This document shows positions 35,895 through 45,550 of a DNA stretch of 64,000 nt, one piece after another (position 1 is the first letter of the stretch; each line of letters opens with the position of its first letter). The notes beneath the pieces were generated by a model that saw only the letters and a list, made by a program, of their open reading frames with translations, was not told the origin of the DNA and ran no database searches. A program made the translations under genes and the position numbers. This DNA comes from Halosimplex pelagicum (lineage in GTDB: Archaea; Halobacteriota; Halobacteria; Halobacteriales; Haloarculaceae), in NCBI RefSeq assembly GCF_013415905.1, contig NZ_CP058909.1, positions 4,278,001-4,342,000 of the forward strand, read 5' to 3'.

Positions 35895-36923
35895 ATGTCT
35901 CCGGGAGAGGACTACCCGTCGGTGCGGTTGCACGACGTGGCCGAGCTGGCCGACCCCGACTGGACCGACACCGGCGACGAACTGCGGCGCGTCCCCAGCG
36001 AGGTCGCGGCGAACGTCAACGTGGCCGCCCGCGAGCGGGTCCGCCACCCCGCGGGGAGCGAGATACGGTTCGTCCCTCGGGGCACCGAGACCGTTCGGCT
36101 GACGCTCTCGGCGGCCGCGGAGACGGTCGCCCGCCCGTTCTGGGGGAGCTTCCAGGGCGAGGAGGTGCTGGAACTCGGCCCCGAACCCGCGGCGTTCGAG
36201 CTGTCGGTCCCAGAGCCGCTGACCGACCTGAGCCCCGACGCCGCGGTCGAAGCCGCGAGCGCGTTCGACCCGTGGGTCTGCCGGCTCCGGTTCGAACCCT
36301 GGGCGCCGGTGGCCCTCCACGACGTGACCGGGGAGTGCCGACCGCCCGAGAGCGCGGAGACGCCGGACCGCCGATATCTCGCCTACGGCACCTCGATCAC
36401 GGAGGGTGCGGCGGCGTCGGCGACGCACCTGAACTACGTCTCGCGCGTGGCGCGGGACCTCGACCTCGACCCGATAAACCTCGGGATGTCGGGGGCGGCC
36501 TACTGCGAGCCAGCGGTCGCCGACTACATCGCCCAGCGCGACGACTGGGACGTGGCGACGCTCGCGCTGTCGGTCAACATGGCCAACCGCGGGTTCACCG
36601 TCGAACAGTTCCGCGAGCGCGCCGAGTACCTCGTCGAGACGGTCGCGGGCGCGAACCCCGACCGACCAGTCGTCTGCGCGACGCTGTTCCCCTACCACGC
36701 CGACCTCCGGGAGAGCGGGGACAGGGAGCGGGCGCGTGCCTACCGCGAGGCGCTCGAATCCGTCGTCGCGGAGTGCGACTCGGGGAACGTCTCCGTCGTC
36801 GACGGCCGCGAACTGTCGCCCGCCGACGGGCTGACGACGGATCTGCTCCACCCCGGCGACGCCGGGATGGAGTCCATCGCCGACGGACTCGGGGCGCGAG
36901 TGAGCGACGCGCTCGACGGCTGA
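35895..36923 (+). CDS. SGNH/GDSL-family hydrolase with N-terminal beta domain
   Basis: 342 residues. Residues 1-150 form a beta-rich domain (for example FVPRGTETVRLTLSAAAETV). Residues 160-342 form the SGNH hydrolase: block I YGTSITEG with the nucleophile Ser in place of the usual GDS context, block II Gly in LGMSGAAY, block III Asn in LSVNMANRGF, and block V DLLHPGDAG with the catalytic Asp and His. Enzymes of this two-domain type include carbohydrate esterases. No signal peptide is seen, so a cytosolic esterase is likely. The substrate is unknown. Confidence 0.85.
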   Translation: MSPGEDYPSVRLHDVAELADPDWTDTGDELRRVPSEVAANVNVAARERVRHPAGSEIRFVPRGTETVRLTLSAAAETVARPFWGSFQGEEVLELGPEPAAFELSVPEPLTDLSPDAAVEAASAFDPWVCRLRFEPWAPVALHDVTGECRPPESAETPDRRYLAYGTSITEGAAASATHLNYVSRVARDLDLDPINLGMSGAAYCEPAVADYIAQRDDWDVATLALSVNMANRGFTVEQFRERAEYLVETVAGANPDRPVVCATLFPYHADLRESGDRERARAYREALESVVAECDSGNVSVVDGRELSPADGLTTDLLHPGDAGMESIADGLGARVSDALDG

Positions 36924-36983
36924 CCCCGATTCGCAGGTCCATCGAGCCCCGTTCAGTGCGGATCCTAGCCGAGCGACGAGAGA

Positions 36984-37436
36984 TTATTCTCCGGTAATTG
37001 TGATGGTAAATGTCTCGACAGCCGATCTGTCGTCAGATCTACTGTCGGCAACGGCTTCGACTCCATACGCGTATTCACCCGGCTCCGCGTGGTCACCTAT
37101 CTGAATCGGGAGCGCTCCCGACACGGATCGGGCTGGAGACCAGGCCCACTGAGGTGGATACGAATCCGAGACACTCGCCGGATTCGGCGACCAGTCGGCG
37201 TTTCGAAATCGGAACGCGATGAACTGCGGATCGGGAGGCCTGACCGTCAGTCCGGCAACGTCACTCGCTTCGAGCGTCAGCGATGATTCGTCCGCGAACG
37301 AGAGCGTCGGTTCGGTCCCTTCGATCTCCGGTGACCAAGTGTCCGTACCGGCATTCCGCCGTCCACCGTTTAGACAGCCGGTGAGACCCGCCAAAATCCC
37401 GGAAGAACTCGTCGTGAGAAATCGACGCCGTTCCAT
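36984..37436 (-). CDS. Small Tat lipoprotein of unknown function
   Basis: 150 residues. The start MERRRFLTTSSSGILAGLTG carries a twin-arginine motif and a lipobox ending at Cys21. The remainder is a beta-rich domain of about 120 residues (TLSFADESSLTLEASDVAGL; FTITITGE). It is less GC-rich and less acidic than its neighbours, hinting at later acquisition. No family is recognised. Confidence 0.75.
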   Translation of the reverse strand: MERRRFLTTSSSGILAGLTGCLNGGRRNAGTDTWSPEIEGTEPTLSFADESSLTLEASDVAGLTVRPPDPQFIAFRFRNADWSPNPASVSDSYPPQWAWSPARSVSGALPIQIGDHAEPGEYAYGVEAVADSRSDDRSAVETFTITITGE

Positions 37437-37591
37437 GGGGGCTACGTTCTCTGCCGACCACAAAAGCGACCGGAACCGTCAACCGGACGATTGAACGATG
37501 TGCGGGACCCGTCACCTCCCGTTCACCGTATCGACTGCTGTTGCCGGGAGAGAACGGCGCGCTTTTGCCGCCGAGACGAGTCCGCCCGTCC

Positions 37592-38179
37592 ATGTACGAG
37601 GTCGAGGTCAAGGTCCGAGCGGACCACGGAGCCGTCGAGTCGGCGCTCGACGCCGCGGACGCGGAGTTCGTCGGCAGCGTCGTCCAGGCGGACACCTACT
37701 ACGACGCGCCCCACCGGGACTTCGCCGAGACCGACGAGGCGCTGCGGATTCGGCGGGAGCGCGACCCGGAGTCGGGCGGCGACGCCGACACCCGCTCCGC
37801 CGAGACGACGAAGATCACCTACAAGGGACCGCTGCTGGAGGCCGAGTCCAAATCCCGCGAGGAACACGAGACGACCGTCGCCGACGCCGAGGCGGTAGTG
37901 GGAATCTTCGACGGGCTGGGCTTCGAACCGGCCGCCACGGTTCGAAAGGAACGAGCGCACTACCGCCTCGACGGCTACACGGTGACGCTCGACAGCGTCG
38001 ACGGCCTCGGGGAGTTCGTCGAAGTCGAGACCGAGACCGAAGACGACGACATCGAGGCCGCACGCGAGGGCGCCCGCGCCGTCCTCGACGACCTGGGGCT
38101 GGACCCCACCAAGCAGATCCGCACCTCCTACCTCGGCCTGCTGCTCGACGGCGACAGCGACGATGATGCGAGCGAGTAA
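37592..38179 (+). CDS. CYTH-domain protein (class IV adenylate cyclase/triphosphatase type)
   Basis: 195 residues. The ExExK signature EVEVK is at residues 3-7, with further CYTH landmarks DTYYDAPHRDFAETDEALRI, TYKGPLL, and later RKERAHYR and the acidic strand FVEVETE. CYTH proteins hydrolyse triphosphate compounds or make cAMP using two metal ions in a beta-tunnel. The CyaB-like archaeal subgroup is of uncertain substrate. GCTTTTGCC lies about 29 bp upstream of the ATG. Confidence 0.92.
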   Translation: MYEVEVKVRADHGAVESALDAADAEFVGSVVQADTYYDAPHRDFAETDEALRIRRERDPESGGDADTRSAETTKITYKGPLLEAESKSREEHETTVADAEAVVGIFDGLGFEPAATVRKERAHYRLDGYTVTLDSVDGLGEFVEVETETEDDDIEAAREGARAVLDDLGLDPTKQIRTSYLGLLLDGDSDDDASE

Positions 38180-38207
38180 TGAGAATCGGCGTTTCGGTTT
38201 CCGCAAG

Positions 38208-38213
38208 TTATAC
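38208..38213 (+). promoter_or_regulatory. TATA-like box of the MAT gene
   Basis: TTATAC, 32 bp upstream of the ATG at 38240, consistent with a leaderless or nearly leaderless message. It supports the shorter start. Confidence 0.55.
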
Positions 38214-38239
38214 GAGTGGGGGTGTCCAACGCGGAGACA

Positions 38240-39442
38240 ATGACGAACAGGAACGTTAGCGTCCAGCCGGCGGCCGGGCGGGCCGTCGAGGACCAGGAAG
38301 TGGAGATCGTCGAGCGGAAGGGCCTGGGCCACCCCGACTCGATCTGCGACGGCATCGCCGAGACCGTCTCCCAGGCGCTCGCACAGACCTACCTCGACCG
38401 CGTCGGGAAGGTGCTGCACTACAACACCGACGAGACCCAGCTCGTCGCGGGCAACGCCGCGCCGGCCTTTGGCGGCGGCGAGGTGCAGGAACCCATCTAC
38501 CTGCTCATCGTCGGCCGCGCGACCAAGGAGTACGAGGGGACGAAGATCCCCGCCGAGACCATCGCGCTGGAGGCCGCCCGCGACTACCTTCGGGCGAACT
38601 TCCCGCAGCTCGACGTGGGGACGGACGTGATCGTCGACGTGCGCCTCGGCGAGGGCAGCGGCGACCTGCAGGAGGTCTTCGGCGAGGAGGGCTCCGTTCC
38701 GATGGCCAACGACACGAGCTACGGCGTCGGCCACGCGCCGCTCAGCGAGACCGAGCGGATCGTCCTGAACGTCGAGCGCCGACTCAACGGCGAGTACAGC
38801 GACGACCACCCCGCGGTCGGCCAGGACATCAAGGTCATGGGCAAGCGCGAGGGCGACCACATCGACGTGACCGTCGCCGCGGCGGCGGTCGACGCCCACG
38901 TCGGCGGCCTGGACGAGTACCGCGAGGTCGTCGCGGGCGTCCGCGAGTTCGTCGGCGAGGTCGCCGGCGAGTACACCGACCGCGAGGTGACGGTCCACGT
39001 CAACACCGCCGACGACTACGACGAGGGGGCCATCTACCTCACGACGACCGGCACGTCCGCCGAGCAGGGCGACGACGGGTCGGTCGGGCGGGGCAACCGC
39101 GCCAACGGGCTCATCACGCCCAATCGGCCGATGAGCATGGAGGCCACCAGCGGGAAGAACCCCGTCAACCACATCGGGAAGATCTACAACCTCCTCTCGA
39201 CGGAGATCGCCCAGTCCGTCGTCGCGGAGGTCGACGGGATCCGACAGCTCCAGATCCGCCTGCTGAGCCAGATCGGGAGCCCCATCGACGAGCCCCACGT
39301 CGCCGACGCGACGCTGATCACCGAGGACGGCGTCTCCGTCGCCGACATCGAGGACGAGGTCGCCGCCGCCATCGACGAGGAACTCGCGAACGTGACCGAC
39401 GTCACCCGGCGGGTCATCGACGGCGAGCTCTCGACGTTCTGA
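38240..39442 (+). CDS. mat: Archaeal S-adenosylmethionine synthetase
   Basis: 400 residues, the usual length of the archaeal MAT family, which is distinct from bacterial MetK. Landmarks are [18 protein letters not shown] at residues 26-43, [35 protein letters not shown] and [12 protein letters not shown]. It makes S-adenosylmethionine from methionine and ATP. Upstream in-frame starts were rejected because of the TATA box at 38208-38213 and the family's N-terminus. Confidence 0.96.
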   Translation: MTNRNVSVQPAAGRAVEDQEVEIVERKGLGHPDSICDGIAETVSQALAQTYLDRVGKVLHYNTDETQLVAGNAAPAFGGGEVQEPIYLLIVGRATKEYEGTKIPAETIALEAARDYLRANFPQLDVGTDVIVDVRLGEGSGDLQEVFGEEGSVPMANDTSYGVGHAPLSETERIVLNVERRLNGEYSDDHPAVGQDIKVMGKREGDHIDVTVAAAAVDAHVGGLDEYREVVAGVREFVGEVAGEYTDREVTVHVNTADDYDEGAIYLTTTGTSAEQGDDGSVGRGNRANGLITPNRPMSMEATSGKNPVNHIGKIYNLLSTEIAQSVVAEVDGIRQLQIRLLSQIGSPIDEPHVADATLITEDGVSVADIEDEVAAAIDEELANVTDVTRRVIDGELSTF

Positions 39443-39461
39443 GCGGCCGCCGTACGAAGCC

Positions 39462-39470
39462 TTTCTATAT
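39462..39470 (+). promoter_or_regulatory. TATA box of thiI
   Basis: TTTCTATAT, 23-31 bp upstream of the thiI ATG at 39493, just after the MAT stop. It suggests thiI has its own leaderless promoter. Confidence 0.55.
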
Positions 39471-39492
39471 TCGGGGTCGTCAACGGGTAGCC

Positions 39493-40716
39493 ATGCACCC
39501 GCCGGGCGCAGACGTGGTCGTGGTCCGCCACGGCGAGATCGGGACCAAGAGCGAACACGTGGGCACGAAGATGGAGCGGCGACTCCGCGAGAACCTCGCC
39601 GCCGTCCTCGACGACCGCGGCGTCGACGCCGAGATCGAACAGCGCCGCTTCCGCCTGCGCCTCCACACCGACGACCCCGAGGCCGCGACCGCCGCGGCCG
39701 CCGACACCTTCGGCGTCGTCTCGGCGAGCCCGGCCGTCCGCGTCGAACCGACCCTGGAAGCCATCCGCGGGGCTCTCGCCGACGCCGCCCGCGAGGGGTA
39801 CGACGGCGGGACCTTCGCCGTCTCCGCGCGGCGGGCCGGCGAGCGGTCGGCCCACCCGTTCTCCAGCACGGACATCGAACGTGAGGGCGGCAGCGCCGTC
39901 TGGGACGCCGCCGAGGCGGCAGGGGTCGATCCGGAAGTCGACCTCGACGACCCCGACGTGGAGCTGTTCGTCGACTGCCGCGAGGACGACGCGCTGGTCT
40001 TCTTGGAGAAGCGGTCGGGACCGGGCGGGCTCCCGCTCGGGACCCAGGACCCCGTAGTCGCGCTGATGAGCGGTGGGATCGACTCGCCGGTCGCGGCGTG
40101 GGAGCTGATGAAACGCGGCGCGCCCGTGGTCCCGCTGTACGTCGACCTGGGCGACTACGGCGGCGTCGACCACCAGGCACGGGCGGTCTCGACGACGGAG
40201 ACGCTCGCCCGGTACGCCCCCGACCGCGACATGCGGCTCCGGATCGCCCCCGCCGGTGACGCGGTGGCCGACATCGCCGAGACCGTCGACGTGGGACGGA
40301 TGCTCGTCCTCCGGCGGTTCATGTTCCGCGTCGCCGCCGCAGTCGCCGAGGACCACGGCGCGGTCGGTATCGTCACCGGCGAGGCCGTCGGCCAGAAGTC
40401 CAGCCAGACGACCGCCAACCTCGCGGTCACGAGCGCCGCGGTCGACCTGCCGGTCTTCCGGCCGCTGCTGACCGTCGACAAGACGGATATCACGGCGCGG
40501 GCCGACGAGATCGGCACCTTCGGCGAGTCGACGATCCCGGCCGGCTGCGAGCGGCTCGCGCCCGACTATCCGGAGACGAGAGGTCGCCTCGGCGCGATCG
40601 AGGAACGGGAGCCCGACGGCCTGGCGGAGCGAGCGCGCGCGGTGGCCGACCGGCTCGAAGTCGCCGACGGCGGTGACGGCACTGCCGAGGACCCCGCGGA
40701 AGGCGAAACCGCTTAG
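39493..40716 (+). CDS. thiI: tRNA 4-thiouridine synthase ThiI
   Basis: 407 residues. An N-terminal ferredoxin-like/THUMP part (VVVVRHGEIGTKSEHV; TFAVSARRAGERSAHPF) precedes a PP-loop ATPase with SGGIDSPVAAWELMKRG, and VTGEAVGQKSSQTTANLAV further on. The C-terminal rhodanese domain of E. coli ThiI is absent, as in other archaea, so sulfur must come by another route. CERLAPDYPETRGRL near the end carries one conserved Cys. It thiolates U8 of tRNA and may serve thiamine synthesis. Confidence 0.95.
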   Translation: MHPPGADVVVVRHGEIGTKSEHVGTKMERRLRENLAAVLDDRGVDAEIEQRRFRLRLHTDDPEAATAAAADTFGVVSASPAVRVEPTLEAIRGALADAAREGYDGGTFAVSARRAGERSAHPFSSTDIEREGGSAVWDAAEAAGVDPEVDLDDPDVELFVDCREDDALVFLEKRSGPGGLPLGTQDPVVALMSGGIDSPVAAWELMKRGAPVVPLYVDLGDYGGVDHQARAVSTTETLARYAPDRDMRLRIAPAGDAVADIAETVDVGRMLVLRRFMFRVAAAVAEDHGAVGIVTGEAVGQKSSQTTANLAVTSAAVDLPVFRPLLTVDKTDITARADEIGTFGESTIPAGCERLAPDYPETRGRLGAIEEREPDGLAERARAVADRLEVADGGDGTAEDPAEGETA

Positions 40717-40740
40717 GGGCGCCCGCCTCTCCGGGTCACC

Positions 40741-41316
40741 ATGACGCGGGTGTGCCTGGTCGGGTCCGACGACGTGAACCTCCGCTACGAGCTGCTCTCC
40801 CGGGAGACGGCTCGCGACGCCCTGGCCACCTACGACCTGCGGGAACCGTTCGAGAACTCGGTGGGACTGGAGACCGTGAGCCTCGGCGCCGCGGTCGCGC
40901 TGCTGAACGACCTCAACTGGTACCTCGTCCGGTTCGCCGACGAGGCGATGGTGCTCGAACCGAGCGTCAGCGAGACCGAGTGGCTCTCCCGCGACCTCGC
41001 GGCCGCGGTCCGCGACGACGCCGTCGACCCCGACGAGGTCGCCCGCTTCTGCAAGATCTACGGCCTCGAACCCGTGAGCGCCGACGACGGCGCCGACCGC
41101 GACGGCGAAGATGGCGACCCCGGTCCCGACGGCGACTCGGAGACCGGAGCCGACGGAGAGCCCGGGGGCGGGGTCGGCGGCGACCCCGCCGACCGGAAGC
41201 GGCTCGTCGAGCCGATGTACGTCACGCGGACGGGCGGAGACGTCCCCGACTACGACCTCCGGGACGTCGAGGAGACGGTCGTCGAGCGCGTGACGGAATC
41301 GGAGTTCGGCGCCTGA
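40741..41316 (+). CDS. Haloarchaeal conserved protein (DUF5804-like)
   Basis: 191 residues. The N-terminal 120 residues are compact (MTRVCLVGSDDVNLRYELLS; LNDLNWYLVRFADEAMVLEP). A disordered Asp/Gly linker of about 45 residues follows, then a conserved C-terminal strand set (EPMYVTRTGGDVPDYDLRDV). I recall similar haloarchaeal proteins as DUF5804, with no known function. It lies 24 bp after thiI in the same direction and may be co-transcribed. Confidence 0.8.
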   Translation: MTRVCLVGSDDVNLRYELLSRETARDALATYDLREPFENSVGLETVSLGAAVALLNDLNWYLVRFADEAMVLEPSVSETEWLSRDLAAAVRDDAVDPDEVARFCKIYGLEPVSADDGADRDGEDGDPGPDGDSETGADGEPGGGVGGDPADRKRLVEPMYVTRTGGDVPDYDLRDVEETVVERVTESEFGA

Positions 41317-41366
41317 GGCCGTCGTCGTCGACCGCCTGCGAGCGGCCGGGCCGTGCCGCCAGCAGA

Positions 41367-41372
41367 TTTATG
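41367..41372 (+). promoter_or_regulatory. TATA-like box of the secreted protease gene
   Basis: TTTATG, 26-31 bp upstream of the GTG at 41398. It supports a leaderless message and that GTG as the start. Confidence 0.5.
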
Positions 41373-41397
41373 CGACAGCCTGGCACACACCGCTAGT

Positions 41398-42993
41398 GTG
41401 TCATCGTCCCGATCGGTCGCCGGGGTCGTGCTGGTGCTCGTGCTCGCGGTCGCGAGCGTCGTCCCGGGACCGGTCGGTGGCGTTCGAGCGAGCGCCGACC
41501 GCCACGACGCGCCGTGGGCGGTCGGGCCGGGGCTCGCGGACCCGGTGGCGGACAACGAGACCGCGCCGGCGGTCGTCCAGAACGTGACCTATCGGCAGGC
41601 GCCGAACGCGTCGGGGACGATCCTGGCGACCCAGCGCTACCGGGTCCGGGAGAACGTCTCGGCGCTGGTCGTCTACAACTACACCCGGGGGGACGTGGTC
41701 AACGCGACCGGGTTCGCGGCCCGGCCGAACGGCCGCTGGACCTGGGACGGCAACACGACCGACCCGTCGGTGAGCCTCCGGGTCGCGGTCAACCGGTCGA
41801 GCCGGCAGTTCGGTGGCCTCCGCTGGGTCGACACCGGCGACTGGGCGCTCGCGAACCCTCGGACCGACTTCGCCTACCGCGATGCGGGGCACGACCGGTG
41901 GGTCTACTCCTGGCAGGCCAACGCCCGGATCGACCGGCGGACCCGCGTCGGGGCCGACCAGCGCGGGTTCGCCGGCCCGTCGATCGTCTACCTCGGCGGG
42001 TTCGAGGCGTCGACGACCGACGCGACCGGCCAGCGGATCAGGCTCGTCCGCCCGGCGAGCGCCGAGCTGGCCGACGAGCCGGAGCGCGTGCTCCGGGTGC
42101 TGTCGGTCGCCTCCGACCAGCTCCGCGTCGGCGCCCGCGACTCGGTGGTCAACGCCTTCGCGGGACCGCGGCCGCTGCGCCACGGCGGGACCGCCGCGCT
42201 CGGCGAGGGCGACCGTCAGGACTTCTGGGTGTCGGCCGGCTCCGACGCGGGCACGCCGCCCAACACCTGGATCCACGAGTACGTCCACACCCGCCAGTCG
42301 TTCGTCCTCGGCCCGGAGATGACGTGGTTCCGCGAGGCGAGCGCGAGCTACTACGCCGCCGTCGTCTCGGTCCGGGTCCCCCCGAACCGCCCCGGCGAGT
42401 TCGAGCGACTCCGGGCGACGCTCGGGGACGAGCGCGGCGCGAACGCGACGCTCACCGACCGCTCGTCGTGGTCGACGACGTACGTCCCCTACGCGAAGGG
42501 CGGACGCGTCCTCGCGGCGCTCGACGGGCGCATTCGGAACGCGACCGACGGCAACCGGTCGCTCCAGGCAGTGTTCCGCCGGCTGAACCGCCACGACGGG
42601 CTGGTCACCTACGACGCCTTCGCCTCGGTCGTCGCGAACGTCAGCGGCGAGTCCCACCGCGAGTGGCTCGACGACCACGTCCGCGGCGGCGCGCCGGTCT
42701 CACCACCGGAGTCGCCCTACGCCTACACCGTTCCCGGCGGCGACTTCGACGCCGACGGCGACGGGCTGTCCGCCGCCGCCGAACGCGCCAACGGGACCCA
42801 TCCCTTCGCCGCGGACACCGACGCCGACGGCGTCGACGACGGCACCGAACTCCGCCTCGGGACCGACCCGACCGACCCGTACTCGACGCCCGTCGTCGCG
42901 GACGACACTGAGAACGCGACGGTCGGGAGCGCCCCCGTCGGGAACGCGACCGCCGCCGCGGCGGACGACGCGGGTAGCCGCGCGACGCCGTAG
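41398..42993 (+). CDS. Secreted zinc metalloprotease-like protein with calcium-binding repeats
   Basis: 531 residues from a GTG. A Sec-type signal helix ([18 protein letters not shown]) is followed by a beta-rich region of about 230 residues with many N-glycosylation sequons. A gluzincin-like helix [10 protein letters not shown] (HExxH) comes next, with EASASYYAA about 20 residues later as a possible third ligand, as in M1/M61-type peptidases. The C-terminus carries thrombospondin-type-3/EF-like Asp repeats, [20 protein letters not shown] and [20 protein letters not shown], which bind Ca2+ in other proteins. No C-terminal anchor is seen. It is probably an extracellular protease; the substrate is unknown. 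Confidence 0.8.
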   Translation: MSSSRSVAGVVLVLVLAVASVVPGPVGGVRASADRHDAPWAVGPGLADPVADNETAPAVVQNVTYRQAPNASGTILATQRYRVRENVSALVVYNYTRGDVVNATGFAARPNGRWTWDGNTTDPSVSLRVAVNRSSRQFGGLRWVDTGDWALANPRTDFAYRDAGHDRWVYSWQANARIDRRTRVGADQRGFAGPSIVYLGGFEASTTDATGQRIRLVRPASAELADEPERVLRVLSVASDQLRVGARDSVVNAFAGPRPLRHGGTAALGEGDRQDFWVSAGSDAGTPPNTWIHEYVHTRQSFVLGPEMTWFREASASYYAAVVSVRVPPNRPGEFERLRATLGDERGANATLTDRSSWSTTYVPYAKGGRVLAALDGRIRNATDGNRSLQAVFRRLNRHDGLVTYDAFASVVANVSGESHREWLDDHVRGGAPVSPPESPYAYTVPGGDFDADGDGLSAAAERANGTHPFAADTDADGVDDGTELRLGTDPTDPYSTPVVADDTENATVGSAPVGNATAAAADDAGSRATP

Positions 42994-43083
42994 CGCAGCG
43001 ACGGCGGTGTCTCGCCGGAGTCCCGGCGGACGGCGGCGGGCCGGAACGGCGCTTTCAAGGTGCAGTCGGCCCGCCCTTCGAGT

Positions 43084-43842
43084 ATGACCACAGTCGCCCT
43101 GCTCGTCCGGCCCGCCGAGCCCGGCACCGTCCTCGAACACCTCGTCGACAGCGGGGCGGCGACCGCCGAGGAGGCGGCCGACCTCTACGCGGCGATGGCC
43201 CGCGACGTGGCCGTCGCCGTCCGCGCCAGCGGGGCCGAACTGCTCGTCAACTACCGGCCCGTCGAGGCCGACGACCCGACCGAACCCGCCGAGGACGAGG
43301 CGTCGCTGGAGGCGGTGCGCTCGCTGCTCGCGCCCGCGTTCGACGACCCCGACGCACCCCGCTACGAGGTGCAGGTCGGCTCGTCGCTGTCGGCCCGCGT
43401 CGGCAACACGGTCACCCACCTGCTCGACCGCGAGGGCGTCCAGAGCGCCGCGGTCGCCCGGCCGTCGGCCGCGATGCTCCAGCGCCGGCTGGTCGACAGC
43501 GCCGCGATGAAGCTCCGCCAGTCCGAAGTCGTCCTCGGGCCGGCGACGGACGGCCGCGTCTCCTACGCCGCCTTCACCGAACCCGTCGACTTCGAGAACG
43601 CCTTCGCACAGCCGGCCGTCGAGACGCTGACCGACCGCGGCCGCGACGCCGGCCTCGACGTGGACTACCTGGAAATGCTCCCCGTGGCCGAGACCCCCGG
43701 CGGCTTCGCGACGCTGGTCTCGCAGTTGCGGGCCCGCCGGCGGGCCGACCTGTGGGTGCCGCCCCACACCGCCGCGGTCGTCGAGGACCTCGGCCTGGTC
43801 GCGTCGGCCGACGAAGACGGGCTCTCAGTCTCGCGGGACTGA
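43084..43842 (+). CDS. DUF2064-like (CofC/nucleotidyltransferase-type) protein
   Basis: 252 residues. The start MTTVALLVRPAEPGTVLEHL and the later segments AMARDVAVAVRASGAELLVN, VVLGPATDGRVSYAAF and VDFENAF... are in the order seen in DUF2064/GT-A-like proteins (glycosyltransferase or guanylyltransferase fold). The canonical Asp metal motif is weak, so activity is uncertain. It is a single gene upstream of tRNA-Ser. Confidence 0.65.
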   Translation: MTTVALLVRPAEPGTVLEHLVDSGAATAEEAADLYAAMARDVAVAVRASGAELLVNYRPVEADDPTEPAEDEASLEAVRSLLAPAFDDPDAPRYEVQVGSSLSARVGNTVTHLLDREGVQSAAVARPSAAMLQRRLVDSAAMKLRQSEVVLGPATDGRVSYAAFTEPVDFENAFAQPAVETLTDRGRDAGLDVDYLEMLPVAETPGGFATLVSQLRARRRADLWVPPHTAAVVEDLGLVASADEDGLSVSRD

Positions 43843-43882
43843 CCGACAACCCTTAGGGTGGACGGGGAGAATCATCGGATGC

Positions 43883-43966
43883 GGTGGGATAGCGAAGTGG
43901 CCTAACGCGACTGCCTTGAGAGCAGTTGTCCTCACGGACTCCGGGGTTCGAATCCCCGTCCCACCG
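43883..43966 (+). tRNA. tRNA-Ser (UGA)
   Basis: 84 nt class II tRNA. The acceptor GGTGGGA pairs with TCCCACC, and the discriminator is G. The anticodon stem ACTGC/GCAGT encloses CTTGAGA with anticodon TGA. There is a long variable arm (GTCC...GGAC). The T arm CGGGGTTCGAATCCCCG is perfect. No intron. Confidence 0.94.
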
Positions 43967-44048
43967 TGTTCTCCCGTGTACTCCCCGGGCGACGAGCGAC
44001 CGCTTCGACATCGCCCGGCCGACTCGATCGCCGCGTGAGCCACTCCTG

Positions 44049-44068
44049 AGTCGAATTACGATTCGACT
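44049..44068. promoter_or_regulatory. Perfect palindrome upstream of the MQO-like gene
   Basis: AGTCGAAT-TACG-ATTCGACT is a perfect inverted repeat with 8-bp arms and a 4-bp spacer, about 75 bp upstream of the ATG. It resembles an operator. It contains CGAA and TTCG half sites but six bases apart rather than four. It could also act in tRNA-Ser termination, but no T tract follows. Confidence 0.5.
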
Positions 44069-44143
44069 ATCGACGAAATGGCGGTGGAAAAAAGACGAGT
44101 TATGAGGGAGGAGCACACCGGTGGAGATAGCGACCACGTACCA

Positions 44144-45541
44144 ATGTCAGAGAGATACGACCTCGTCATCGTCGGCGGCGGTATCAGTGGGGCATCGCTC
44201 CTGTACGCGACGGCGAAGTTCACCGATATCGACTCCATCGCACTGGTCGAGAAGGAGTCGGACGTCGCGGCGATCAACTCACACCGGACGAACAACTCCC
44301 AGACGCTGCACTTTGGCGACATCGAGACCAACTACACGCTGGAGAAGGCCCGCGAGGTCAAGGAGGGCGCGGAACTGCTGGCGGGCTACCTCGAACACCA
44401 CGACTCCGACCGGGAGATGCACTCGAAGCGCTCCAAGATGGTCCTCGGGGTGGGCGAGGAGGAGGTCGCCCAGCTGGACCGCCGCTACGGCGAGGAGGGC
44501 TTCGGCGACCTGTTCCCGAAGCTCCGGCCCATCGACCGCGAGGAGATCGCCGACCTCGAACCGAAGGTCGTCGAGGGACGGGACCCCGACGTGGCGATGC
44601 GCGCGCTCCAGACGCCGGACGGCTACGTCGTCGACTACGGCCAGACGACGAAGTCGTTCGTCGACCGCGCCGCCGAGGAGGCCAGCGTCGACGTCTACAC
44701 CGGTACCGAGGTCACGAGCGTCGAACCGACGCGTGAGGGATACGAGATTTCGACGTCGAACGGCGGCTTCGAGTGCGAGGCGGCCGTCGTCGCCGCCGGC
44801 TCCCACAGCCTCCAGATCGCCAAGGAACTCGGCTACGGGCAGGACAAGGTGCTGCTGCCGGTCGCGGGGAGTTTCTTCCTCGCCGACGACCTGCTGAACG
44901 GGAAGGTCTACACCCTCCAGATGAAGAAGCTCCCGTTCGCCGCGGTCCACGGCGACGCGGACGTACACGACGGGTCGATCACGCGGTTCGGCCCGACGGC
45001 CAAACTCGTGCCGACGCTCGAACGCGGCCGGATCTCGACGGTCTCGGACTTCCTCGACGTGTTCGGGCTGAACGCCGCGGCGTTTCTCAGCTACGCGAAC
45101 ATCCTCTCCGACAAGGTGCTCCTGCCGTACGTCCTCCGGAACCTCGTCTACGACCTCCCGGAGGTCGGCCCGCGGCAGTTCCTCCCGCACGTCCAGAAGG
45201 TCGTCCCGAGCGTCGAACTCGACGACATCGAGCGCGCGGAGGGCTACGGCGGCGTCCGCCCGCAGATCGTCGACACGAGCGAGCGCTCGCTCGACATGGG
45301 CGAGGCGAAGATCGTCGGCAAGGACATCATCTTCAACATCACCCCCTCGCCGGGCGCCTCGACCTGCCTGAAGAACGCGATGCGGGACGCCCGGACCGTC
45401 GTCGACTTCCTCGACGGCGACTACGCGTTCGACGAGGAGGCGTTCCGCGCCGAGACCATCGGCCACTTCCCGACCGCCGACACCGGCGGTCCGTCGGTCG
45501 ACGCCGAGAGCGCCGCCGGAGTCGCCGCCGACGACGACTGA
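44144..45541 (+). CDS. Malate:quinone-oxidoreductase-like FAD enzyme
   Basis: 465 residues. The FAD-binding loop VGGGISGASLLY is at the start. Then come MQO-like landmarks in order: LVEKESDVAAINSHRTNNSQ, ETNYTLEKAREVKEG, KMVLGVGEEEVAQL, PKVVEGRDPDVAMRA and DYGQTTKSFV. The C-terminal part (TPSPGASTCLKNAMRDA) completes a DAO-type fold. MQO passes electrons from malate to the quinone pool at the membrane surface. Substrate specificity cannot be confirmed by sequence, and a related 2-hydroxyacid oxidase is possible. No membrane helix is seen, as expected for a peripheral enzyme. It is a single gene with a palindrome upstream. Confidence 0.82.
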   Translation: MSERYDLVIVGGGISGASLLYATAKFTDIDSIALVEKESDVAAINSHRTNNSQTLHFGDIETNYTLEKAREVKEGAELLAGYLEHHDSDREMHSKRSKMVLGVGEEEVAQLDRRYGEEGFGDLFPKLRPIDREEIADLEPKVVEGRDPDVAMRALQTPDGYVVDYGQTTKSFVDRAAEEASVDVYTGTEVTSVEPTREGYEISTSNGGFECEAAVVAAGSHSLQIAKELGYGQDKVLLPVAGSFFLADDLLNGKVYTLQMKKLPFAAVHGDADVHDGSITRFGPTAKLVPTLERGRISTVSDFLDVFGLNAAAFLSYANILSDKVLLPYVLRNLVYDLPEVGPRQFLPHVQKVVPSVELDDIERAEGYGGVRPQIVDTSERSLDMGEAKIVGKDIIFNITPSPGASTCLKNAMRDARTVVDFLDGDYAFDEEAFRAETIGHFPTADTGGPSVDAESAAGVAADDD

Positions 45542-45550
45542 GCGCGACCG

